Of a stretch of 64,000 bases of DNA, positions 1 through 8,921 are shown piece after piece. The stretch comes from Megachile rotundata (lineage: Eukaryota > Arthropoda > Insecta > Hymenoptera > Megachilidae). The stretch is taken from NCBI RefSeq assembly GCF_050947335.1, contig NW_027473614.1:141213-205212 (forward strand), given 5' to 3'. How positions within the stretch are numbered: the first letter of the stretch is position 1; every line of letters starts with the position of its first letter. The notes under the pieces were generated by a model. That model was not told the origin of the DNA, did no database searches, and was given only the letters and a program-made list of their open reading frames with translations. A program made the translations under genes and the position numbers.

Positions 1-141
1 TCGACTCTGTACTATCTAGTCATGTTAAGTTATCGTAACTGAGCACAATTCAACACCACAATGAACAATTTTGCTGGTTTTGAACGAATTATGCTCATTT
101 TCGCACGATTCAGCCTCTAATTCGCACATATCCGCTGTAAT
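1..141 (+). repeat. Reference monomer (A type) and its internal ~20-bp sub-repeats
   Basis: Positions used in other entries count from this copy. The monomer has a degenerate internal period. G(C/A)AC-like tetrads stand at 43, 63, 82, 103, 124 and at 3 of the next monomer, spaced 19-21 bp. AATT or AATTTT tracts stand at 47, 67, 87, 119 and 139. The clearest internal pair is about 73-91 and 92-112 (TGCTSGTTTTGMACGAATTA against TGCTCATTTTCGCACGATTC). A second pair is TAATTCGCAC at 118 and TAATTCGACT at 138. This suggests, as inference, that the monomer grew from about seven ~20-bp ancestral units. Composition is about 38% GC, with C exceeding G on this strand (33 against 21). There are seven CpG sites. 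Confidence 0.9.
11..40 (+). other. A-type dyad box (two short inverted repeats)
   Basis: Seen directly: ACTA-TC-TAGT at 11-20 and AGTTA-TCG-TAACT at 28-40 are adjacent short inverted repeats in A-type monomers. The second has 5-bp arms around three bases. The state alternates with the B box, which has T at 21, C at 35 and T at 38. The base at 38 breaks the second dyad, while the first dyad stays intact. Short dyads in centromeric satellites have been proposed as non-B-DNA or protein-binding features. Any role here is inference. I saw no CENP-B box (NTTCGNNNNANNCGGGN); the core CGGG appears essentially absent from the array. Confidence 0.6.
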
Positions 142-423
142 TCGACTCTGTACTATCTAGTCATGTTAAGTTATCGTAACTGAGCACAATTCAACACCAC
201 AATGAACAATTTTGCTGGTTTTGGACGAATTATGCTCATTTTCGCACGAATCAGCCTCTAATTCGCACACATCCGCTGTAATTCGACTCTGTACTATCTA
301 GTCATGTTGAGTTATCGTAACTGAGCACAATTCAACACCACAATGAACAATTTTGCTCGTTTTGCACGAATTATGTTCATTTTCGCACGATTCAGCCTCT
401 AATTCGCACATATCCGCTGTAAT

Positions 424-1289
424 TCGACTCTGTACCATCTAGTTATGTTAAGTTATCCTATCTGAGCACAATTCAACACCACATTGAACAATTTTGCTCG
501 TTTTGGAAGAATTATGCTCATTTTCGCACGATTCAGCCTCTAATTCGCACATATCCGCTGTTATTCGACTCTGTACTATCTAGTTATGTTAAGTTATCCT
601 ATCTGAGCACAATTCAACACCACAACGAACAATTTTGCTCGTTTTGCACGAATTATGCTCATTTTCGCACGATTCAGCCTCTAATTCGCACATATCCGCT
701 GTAATTCGACTCTGTACTATCTAGTCATGTTAAGTTATCGTAACTGAGCACAATTCGACACCACAATGAACAATTTTGCTCGTTTTGAACGAATTATGCT
801 CATTTTCGCACGATTCAGCCTCTAATTCGCACATATCCGCTGTAATTCGACTCTGTACTATCTAGTCATGTTAAGTTATCGTAACTGAGCACATTTCAAC
901 ACCACAATGAACAATTTTGCTGGTTTTGAACGAATTATGCTCATTTTCGCACGATTCAGCCTCTAATTCGCACATATCCGCTGTAATTCGACTCTGTACT
1001 ATCTAGTCATGTTAAGTTATCGTAACTGAGCACAATTCAACACCACAATGAACAATTTTGCTGGTTTTGAACGAATTATGCTCATTTTCGCACGATTCAG
1101 CCTCTAATTCGCACATATCCGCTGTAATTCGACTCTGTACTATCTAGTTATGTTAGGTTATCCTATCTGAGCACAATTCAACACCACAATGAACAATTTT
1201 GCTCGTTTTGCACGAATTTTGCTCGTTTTGCACGAATTATGCTCATTTTCGCACGATTCAGCCTCTAATTCGCACATATCCGCTGTAAT
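424..1289 (+). repeat. Partial 7-mer higher-order repeat (monomers M2-M7)
   Basis: Six monomers (5 x 141 + 161 = 866 bp) carry the ordered marks of the 1,007-bp 7-mer: GGAAGAATT (M2), B-type with ACGAAC (M3), TTCGACACC (M4), GCACATTTCAAC (M5), GCTGG (M6), and GTTAGGTTATCC with the extra 20-bp sub-repeat at 1,201-1,240 (M7). M1, marked by TCGCCTCTG, starts only at 1,290, so this copy lacks a proper M1. The monomer at 283 that precedes it belongs to another module. Confidence 0.85.
565..705 (+). repeat. Representative B-type monomer
   Basis: B-type monomers read TAGTTATGTTAAG then TTATCCTATCTGAG, where A-type monomers read TAGTCATGTTAAG then TTATCGTAACTGAG. The linked differences are at positions 21, 35 and 38. 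Many B monomers also carry ACGAAC in place of ATGAAC at 61-66 and GCTCGTTTTGCACG in place of GCTGGTTTTGAACG at 73-86. Hybrids exist: C21 with the B right half (monomer 33,133) and T21 with the A right half (about 23,645-23,785). A GTATCTG intermediate occurs near 53,140 and 61,150. Mixed states imply exchange or conversion inside the box. The segments about 41-60 and 86-137 vary much less. Confidence 0.85.
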
Positions 1290-3282
1290 TCGCCTCTGTA
1301 CTATCTAGTCATGTTAAGTTATCGTAACTGAGCACAATTCAACACCACAATGAACAATTTTGCTCGTTTTGCACGAATTATGCTCATTTTCGCACGATTC
1401 AGACTCTAATTCGCACATATCCGATGTAATTCGACTCTGTACTATCTAGTCATGTTAAGTTATCGTAACTGAGCACAATTCAACACCACAATGAACAATT
1501 TTGCTCGTTTTGGAAGAATTATGCTCATTTTCGCACGATTCAGCCTCTAATTCGCACATATCCGCTGTAATTCGACTCTGTACTATCTAGTTATGTTAAG
1601 TTATCCTATCTGAGCACAATTCAACACCACAACGAACAATTTTGCTCGTTTTGCACGAATTATGCTCATTTTCGCACGATTCAGCCTCTAATTCGCACAT
1701 ATCCGCTGTAATTCGACTCTGTACTATCTAGTCATGTTAAGTTATCGTAACTGAGCACAATTCGACACCACAATGAACAATTTTGCTCGTTTTGAACGAA
1801 TTATGCTCATTTTCGCACGATTCAGCCTCTAATTCGCACATATCCGCTGTAATTCGACTCTGTACTATCTAGTCATGTTAAGCTATCGTAACTGAGCACA
1901 ATTCAACACCACAATGAACAATTTTGCTGGTTTTGAACGAATTATGCTCATTTTCGCACGATTCAGCCTCTAATTCGCACATATCCGCTGTAATTCGACT
2001 CTGTACTATCTAGTCATGTTAAGTTATCGTAACTGAGCACAATTCAACACCACAATGAACAATTTTGCTCGTTTTGCACGAATTATGCTCATTTTCGCAC
2101 GATTCAGCCTCTAATTCGCACATATCCGCTGTAATTCGACTCTGTACTATCTAGTCATGTTAAGTTATCGTAACTGAGCACAATTCAACACCACAATGAA
2201 CAATTTTGCTCGTTTTGAACGAATTATGCTCATTTTCGCACGATTCAGCCTCTAATTCGCACATATCCGCTGTAATTCGACTCTGTACTATCTAGTTATG
2301 TTAAGTTATCCTATCTGAGCACAATTCAACACCACAACGAACAATTTTGCTCGTTTTGCACGAATTATGCTCATTTTCGCACGATTCAGCCTCTAATTCG
2401 CACATATCCGCTGTAATTCGACTCTGTACTATCTAGTCATGTTAAGTTATCGTAACTGAGCACAATTCAGCACCACAATGAACAATTTTGCTCGTTTTGA
2501 ACGAATTATGCTCATTTTCGCACGATTCAGCCTCTAATTCGCACATATCCGCTGTAATTCGACTCTGTACTATCTAGTCATGTTAAGTTATCGTAACTGA
2601 GCACAATTCAACAGCACAATGAACAATTTTGCTGGTTTTGAACGAATTATGCTCATGTTCTCACGATTCAACCTCTAATTCGCACATATCCGCTGTAATT
2701 CGACTCTGTACTATCTAGTTATGTTAAGTTATCCTATCTGAGCACAATTCAACACCACAATGAGCAATTTTGCTCGTTTTGCACGAATATTGCTCGTTTT
2801 GCACGAATTATGCGCATTTTCGCACGATTCAGCCTCTAATTCGCACATATCCGCTGTAATTCGACTCTGTACTATCTAGACATGTTAAGTTATCGTAACT
2901 GAGCACAATTCAACACCACAATGAACAATTTTGTTGGTTTTGAACGAATTATGCTCATTTTCGCACGATTCAGCCTCTAATTCGCACATATCCGCTGTAA
3001 TTCGACTCTGTACTATCTAGTCATGTTAAGTTATCGTAACTGAGCACAATTCAACACCACAATGAACAATTTTGCTGGTTTTGAACGAATTATGCTCATT
3101 TTCGCACGATTCAGCCTCTAATTCGCACATATCCGCTGTAATTCGACTCTGTACTATCTAGTCATGTTAAGTTATCGTAACTGAGCACAATTCAACACCA
3201 CAATGAACAATTTGCTCGTTTTGAACGAATTATGCTCATTTTCGCACGATTCAGCCTCTAATTCGCACATATCCGCTGTAAT
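1290..3282 (+). repeat. Irregular run of 14 monomers after the first 7-mer
   Basis: Begins with M1-M4 of the 7-mer and then leaves that order. Two monomers carry B-type ACGAAC. A GTTCTCACGATTCAACC monomer and a 161-bp GAGCAATTTT monomer follow near 2.57-2.86 kb, then a TGCGCATT mark, a TAGACATG + GTTGG monomer and ordinary A monomers. The length, 1,993 bp, equals 14 x 141 + 20 minus one base, the missing T at about 3,211. The mark order TGCGCATT, GACATG, GTTGG recurs at about 28.9-29.1 kb. Confidence 0.75.
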
Positions 3283-3915
3283 TCGCCTCTGTACTATCTA
3301 GTCATGTTAAGTTATCGTAACTGAGCACAATTCAACACCACAATGAACAATTTTGCTGGTTTTGAACGAATTATGCTCATTTTCGCACGATTCAGACTCT
3401 AATTCGCACATATCCGATGTAATTCGACTCTGTACTATCTAGTCATGTTAAGTTATCGTAACTGAGCACAATTCAACACCACAATGAACAATTTTGCTCG
3501 TTTTGGAAGAATTATGCTCATTTTCGCACGATTCAGCCTCTAATTCGCACATATCCGCTGTAATTCGACTCTGTACTATCTAGTTATGTTAAGTTATCCT
3601 ATCTGAGCACTATTCAACACCACAACGAACAATTTTGCTCGTTTTGCACGAATTATGCTCATTTTCGCACGATTCAGCCTCTAATTCGCACATATCCGCT
3701 GTAATTCGACTCTGTACTATCTAGTCATGTTAAGTTATCGTAACTGAGCACAATTCGACACCACAATGAACAATTTTGCTCGTTTTGAACGAATTATGCT
3801 CATTTTCGCACGATTCAGCCTCTAATTCGCACATATCCGCTGTAATTCGACTCTGTACTATCTAGTCATGTTAAGTTATCGTAACTGAGCACAATTCAAC
3901 ACCACAATGAACAAT

Positions 3916-3941
3916 TTGCTGGTTTTGATTGCTGGTTTTGA
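3916..3941 (+). repeat. 13-bp tandem duplication inside one monomer
   Basis: TTGCTGGTTTTGA occurs twice in succession (3,916-3,928 and 3,929-3,941). It is the only expansion at this site that is not the usual 20-bp step, and it lies in the indel-rich patch, so it may be an artefact. Confidence 0.7.
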
Positions 3942-4420
3942 ACGAATTATGCTCATTTTCGCACGATTCAGCCTCTAATTCGCACATATCCGCCTGTAAT
4001 TCGACTCTGTACTATCTAGTCATGTTAAGTTATCGTAACTGAGCACAATTCAACACCACAATGAACAATTTTGATCGTTTTGAACGAATTATGCTCATTT
4101 TCGCACGATTCAGCCTCTAATTCGCACATATCCGCTGTATTCGACTCTGTACTATCTAGTTATGTTAAGTTATCCTATCTGAGCACAATTCAACACCACA
4201 ACGAACAATTTTGCTCGTTTTGCACGAATTATGCTCATTTTCGCACGATTCAGCCTCTAATCGCACATATCCGCTGTAATTCGACTCTGTACTATCTAGA
4301 CATGTTAAGTTATCGTAACTGAGCACAATTCAACACCACAATGAACAATTTGCTCGTTTTGAACGAATTATGCTCATTTTCGCACGATTCAGCCTCTAAT
4401 TCGCACATATCCGCTGTAAT

Positions 4421-6162
4421 TCGACTCTGTACTATCTAGTCATGTTAAGTATCGTAACTGAGCACAATTCAACAGCACAATGACCAATTTTGCTGGTTTT
4501 GAACGAATATGCTGATTTTCGCACGATTCAGCCTCTAATTCGCAACATATCCGCTGTAATTCGACTCGTGTACTATCTAGTCATGTTAAGTTATCGTAAC
4601 TGAGCACAATTCAACACCTCAATGAACAATTTGCTGGTTTTGAACGAATTATGCTCATGTTCTCACGATTCAACCTCTAATTCGCACATATCCGCTGTAA
4701 TTCGACTCTGTACTATCTAGTTATGTTAAGTTATCCTATCTGAGCACAATTCAACACCACAATGAGCAATTTTGCTCGTTTTGCACGAATATTGCTCGTT
4801 TTGCACGAATTATGCACATTTTCGCACGATTCAGCCTCTAATACGCACATATCCGCTGTAATTCGACTCTGTACTATCTAGTCATGTTAAGTTACCGTAA
4901 CTGAGCACAATTCAACAACACAATGAACAATTTTGCTGGTTTTGACGAATTATGCTCATTTTCGCACGATTCAGCCTCTAATTCGCACATATCCGCTGTA
5001 ATTCGACTCTGTACTATCTAGTTATGTTAGGTTATCCTATCTGAGCACATTCAACACCACAATGAACAATTTTGCTCGTTTTGCACGAATTTTGCTCGTT
5101 TTGCACGAATTATGCTCATTTTCGCACGATTCAGCCTCTAATTCGCACATATCCGCTGTAATTCGCCTCTGTACTATCTAGTCATGTTAAGTTATCGTAA
5201 CTGAGCACAATCAACACCACAATGAACAATTTTGCTCGTTTTGCACGAATTATGCTCATTTTCGCACGATTCAGACTCTAATTCGCACATATCCGATGTA
5301 ATTCGACTCTGTACTATCTAGTCATGTTAAGTTATCGTAACTGAGCACAATTCAACACCACAATGACAATTTTGCTCGTTTTGGAAGAATTATGCTCATT
5401 TTCGCACGATTCAGCCTCTAATTCGCACATATCCGCTGTAATTCGACTCTGTACTATCTAGTTATTGTTAAGTTATCCTATCTGAGCACAATCAACACCA
5501 CAACGAACTATTTTGCTCTTTTGCACGAATTATGCTCATTTTCGCACGATTCAGCCTCTAATTCGCACATATCCGCTGTAATTCGACTCTGTACTATCTA
5601 GTCATGTTAAGTTATCGTAACTGAGCACAATTCGACCCACAATGAACAATTTGCTCGTTTGAACGAATTATGCTCATTTTCGCACGATTCAGCCTCTATT
5701 CGCACATATCCGCTTGTAATTCGACTCTGTACTATCTAGTCATGTTAAGTTATCGTAACTGAGCACATTTCAACACCACAATGAACAATTTGCTGGTTTT
5801 GAACGAATTATGCTCATTTTCGCACGATTCAGCCTCTAATTCGCACATATCCGCTGTAATTCGACTCTGTACTATCTAGTCATGTTAAGTTATCGTAACT
5901 GAGCACAATTCAACACCACAATGAACAATTTTGCTGGTTTTGAACGAATTATGCTCATTTTCGCACGATTCAGCCTCTAATTCGCACATATCCGCAGTAA
6001 TTCGACTCTGTACTATCTAGTTATGTTAGGTTATCCTATCTGAGCACAATTCAACACCACAATGAACAATTTTGCTCGTTTGCACGAATTTTGCTCGTTT
6101 TGCACGAATTATGCTCATTTTCGCCACGATTCAGCCTCTAATTCGCACATATCCTCTGTAAT
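4421..6162 (+). repeat. Noisy copy of the 12-monomer block also at 6,888-8,639
   Basis: The ordered variants match the clean block at 6,888-8,639. ACAGCAC + GCTGATT comes first, then CACCTCAATG + GTTCTCACG, a 161-bp GAGCAATTTT monomer, CAACAACACAATG, and a GTTAGG 161-bp monomer, followed by the 7-mer from 5,163. The offset drifts from 2,467 to 2,477 because this copy has a net loss of ten bases. The private variants CACCTC and CAACAACAC are shared only by these two blocks, which points to a local duplication or a false assembly duplication. Confidence 0.85.
5163..6162 (+). repeat. 1,007-bp 7-mer higher-order repeat, noisy copy
   Basis: Starts with the TCGCCTCTG monomer (M1 with CAGACTC and CCGATG) and ends with the GTTAGG 161-bp monomer (M7). 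All seven marks are present in order. It is 1,000 bp long because of net single-base losses. Confidence 0.85.
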
Positions 6163-6887
6163 TCGCCTCTGTACTATCTAGTCATGTTAAGTTATCGTAA
6201 CTGAGCACAATTCAACACCACAATGAACAATTTTGCTCGTTTTGCACGAATTATGCTCATTTTCGCACGATTCAGCCTCTAATTCGCACATATCCGCTGT
6301 AATTCGACTCTGTACTATCTAGTCATGTTAAGTTATCGTAACTGAGCACAATTCAACAGCACAATGAGAACAATTTTGCTGGTTTTGAACGAATTATGCT
6401 GATTTTCGCACGATTCAGCCTCTAATTCGCACATATCCGCTGTAATTCGACTCTGTACTATCTAGTTATGTTAGGTATCCTATCTGAGCACAATTCAACA
6501 CCACAATGAACAATTTTGCTCGTTTTGCACGAATTATGTTCATTTTCGCACGATTCAGCCTCTAATTCGCACATATCCGCTGTAATTCGACTCTGTACTA
6601 TCTAGTTATGTTAAGTTATCCTATCTGAGCACAATTCAACACCACAATGAGCAATTTTGCTCGTTTGCACGAATATTGCTCGTTTTGCACGAATTATGCT
6701 CATTTTCGCACGATTCAGCCTCTAATTCGCACATATCCGCTGTAATTCGACTCTGTACTATCTAGTCATGTTAAGTTATCGTAACTGAGCACAATTCAAC
6801 ACCACAATGAACAATTTTGCTCGTTTTGAACGAATTATGCTCATTTTCGCACGATTCAGCCTCTAATTCGCACATATCCGCTGTAAT
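6163..6887 (+). repeat. Five variant monomers between the duplicated blocks
   Basis: Starts with TATCCTCTG and TCGCCTCTG marks like M1 but lacks CAGACTC. It then has an ACAGCAC + GCTGATT monomer with an inserted pair (ATGAGAACAA), a GTTAGG monomer without the 20-bp extra, a GAGCAATTTT 161-bp monomer and a plain A monomer. Indels thin out and stop near 6.7 kb. Confidence 0.7.
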
Positions 6888-8639
6888 TCGACTCTGTACT
6901 ATCTAGTCATGTTAAGTTATCGTAACTGAGCACAATTCAACAGCACAATGAACAATTTTGCTGGTTTTGAACGAATTATGCTGATTTTCGCACGATTCAG
7001 CCTCTAATTCGCACATATCCGCTGTAATTCGACTCTGTACTATCTAGTCATGTTAAGTTATCGTAACTGAGCACAATTCAACACCTCAATGAACAATTTT
7101 GCTGGTTTTGAACGAATTATGCTCATGTTCTCACGATTCAACCTCTAATTCGCACATATCCGCTGTAATTCGACTCTGTACTATCTAGTTATGTTAAGTT
7201 ATCCTATCTGAGCACAATTCAACACCACAATGAGCAATTTTGCTCGTTTTGCACGAATATTGCTCGTTTTGCACGAATTATGCACATTTTCGCACGATTC
7301 AGCCTCTAATTCGCACATATCCGCTGTAATTCGACTCTGTACTATCTAGTCATGTTAAGTTACCGTAACTGAGCACAATTCAACAACACAATGAACAATT
7401 TTGCTGGTTTTGAACGAATTATGCTCATTTTCGCACGATTCAGCCTCTAATTCGCACATATCCGCTGTAATTCGACTCTGTACTATCTAGTTATGTTAGG
7501 TTATCCTATCTGAGCACAATTCAACACCACAATGAACAATTTTGCTCGTTTTGCACGAATTTTGCTCGTTTTGCACGAATTATGCTCATTTTCGCACGAT
7601 TCAGCCTCTAATTCGCACATATCCGCTGTAATTCGCCTCTGTACTATCTAGTCATGTTAAGTTATCGTAACTGAGCACAATTCAACACCACAATGAACAA
7701 TTTTGCTCGTTTTGCACGAATTATGCTCATTTTCGCACGATTCAGACTCTAATTCGCACATATCCGATGTAATTCGACTCTGTACTATCTAGTCATGTTA
7801 AGTTATCGTAACTGAGCACAATTCAACACCACAATGAACAATTTTGCTCGTTTTGGAAGAATTATGCTCATTTTCGCACGATTCAGCCTCTAATTCGCAC
7901 ATATCCGCTGTAATTCGACTCTGTACTATCTAGTTATGTTAAGTTATCCTATCTGAGCACAATTCAACACCACAACGAACAATTTTGCTCGTTTTGCACG
8001 AATTATGCTCATTTTCGCACGATTCAGCCTCTAATTCGCACATATCCGCTGTAATTCGACTCTGTACTATCTAGTCATGTTAAGTTATCGTAACTGAGCA
8101 CAATTCGACACCACAATGAACAATTTTGCTCGTTTTGAACGAATTATGCTCATTTTCGCACGATTCAGCCTCTAATTCGCACATATCCGCTGTAATTCGA
8201 CTCTGTACTATCTAGTCATGTTAAGTTATCGTAACTGAGCACATTTCAACACCACAATGAACAATTTTGCTGGTTTTGAACGAATTATGCTCATTTTCGC
8301 ACGATTCAGCCTCTAATTCGCACATATCCGCTGTAATTCGACTCTGTACTATCTAGTCATGTTAAGTTATCGTAACTGAGCACAATTCAACACCACAATG
8401 AACAATTTTGCTGGTTTTGAACGAATTATGCTCATTTTCGCACGATTCAGCCTCTAATTCGCACATATCCGCTGTAATTCGACTCTGTACTATCTAGTTA
8501 TGTTAGGTTATCCTATCTGAGCACAATTCAACACCACAATGAACAATTTTGCTCGTTTTGCACGAATTTTGCTCGTTTTGCACGAATTATGCTCATTTTC
8601 GCACGATTCAGCCTCTAATTCGCACATATCCTCTGTAAT
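6888..8639 (+). repeat. Clean 12-monomer block including a full 7-mer
   Basis: Five monomers (141, 141, 161, 141, 161 bp) lead into the 7-mer at 7,633-8,639. The first five resemble the start of the Y block at 12,326 plus one monomer, but the fifth has one extra 20-bp sub-repeat where Y has two. This is the clean partner of 4,421-6,162. Confidence 0.85.
7633..8639 (+). repeat. 1,007-bp 7-mer higher-order repeat, intact
   Basis: Six 141-bp monomers plus one of 161 bp (6 x 141 + 161 = 1,007). Marks in order: M1 TCGCCTCTG, CAGACTC, CCGATG; M2 GGAAGAATT; M3 B type with ACGAAC; M4 TTCGACACC; M5 GCACATTTCAAC; M6 GCTGG; M7 GTTAGG with the 20-bp extra. M1 starts again at 8,640, exactly 1,007 bp on. 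Confidence 0.92.
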
Positions 8640-8921
8640 TCGCCTCTGTACTATCTAGTCATGTTAAGTTATCGTAACTGAGCACAATTCAACACCACAA
8701 TGAACAATTTTGCTCGTTTTGCACGAATTATGCTCATTTTCGCACGATTCAGACTCTAATTCGCACATATCCGATGTAATTCGACTCTGTACTATCTAGT
8801 CATGTTAAGTTATCGTAACTGAGCACAATTCAACACCACAATGAACAATTTTGCTCGTTTTGGAAGAATTATGCTCATTTTCGCACGATTCAGCCTCTAA
8901 TTCGCACATATCCGCTGTAAT

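Larger units (their letters stand above)
1..423 (+). repeat. Three leading monomers of the GGACG/CACAC/GTTGAG module
   Basis: Monomer 1 is ordinary A type. Monomer 2 has TTTTGGACGAATT and CGCACACATCC. Monomer 3 has GTTGAGTTATCG and TATGTTCATT. The same order of markers (GGACG + CACAC followed by GTTGAG) recurs at about 33.8-34.1, 35.7, 37.3, 41.2, 43.0, 44.6, 47.4, 48.1, 55.7 and 56.4 kb, so this is a module shared across several higher-order families. The left part of the array lies outside the window. Confidence 0.8.
3185..6700. other. Indel-rich patch, probably residual sequence error
   Basis: About 30 single-base indels fall within 3.5 kb, mostly losses in homopolymers, for example AACAATTTGC (one T short) near 3,211, 3,913, 4,346, 4,625, 5,650 and 5,790, CTGTATTCG near 4,138 and GTTAAGTATCG near 4,449. 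A few gains also occur (CCGCCTG near 3,993, TCGCCACG near 6,123). Almost no such indels occur from 6.9 to 25.9 kb. Substitution patterns here match clean copies elsewhere, so the underlying satellite is normal. This looks like an unpolished or low-depth read segment and not biological decay. Exact monomer boundaries here are uncertain by a base or two. Confidence 0.8.

Noticed and set aside
11..40. Promoter or operator
   Set aside because: The short dyads could bind protein, but there is no gene downstream anywhere in the window and no recognisable promoter context.
4071..4322. Open reading frame of 83 codons on the + strand starting at TTG
   Set aside because: It lies wholly within satellite monomers and is open only because single-base losses near 4,138 and 4,259 shift the frame past the usual stops. 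It has no ATG start, no ribosome-binding or splice context and no recognisable domain, and the consensus is closed in all six frames.
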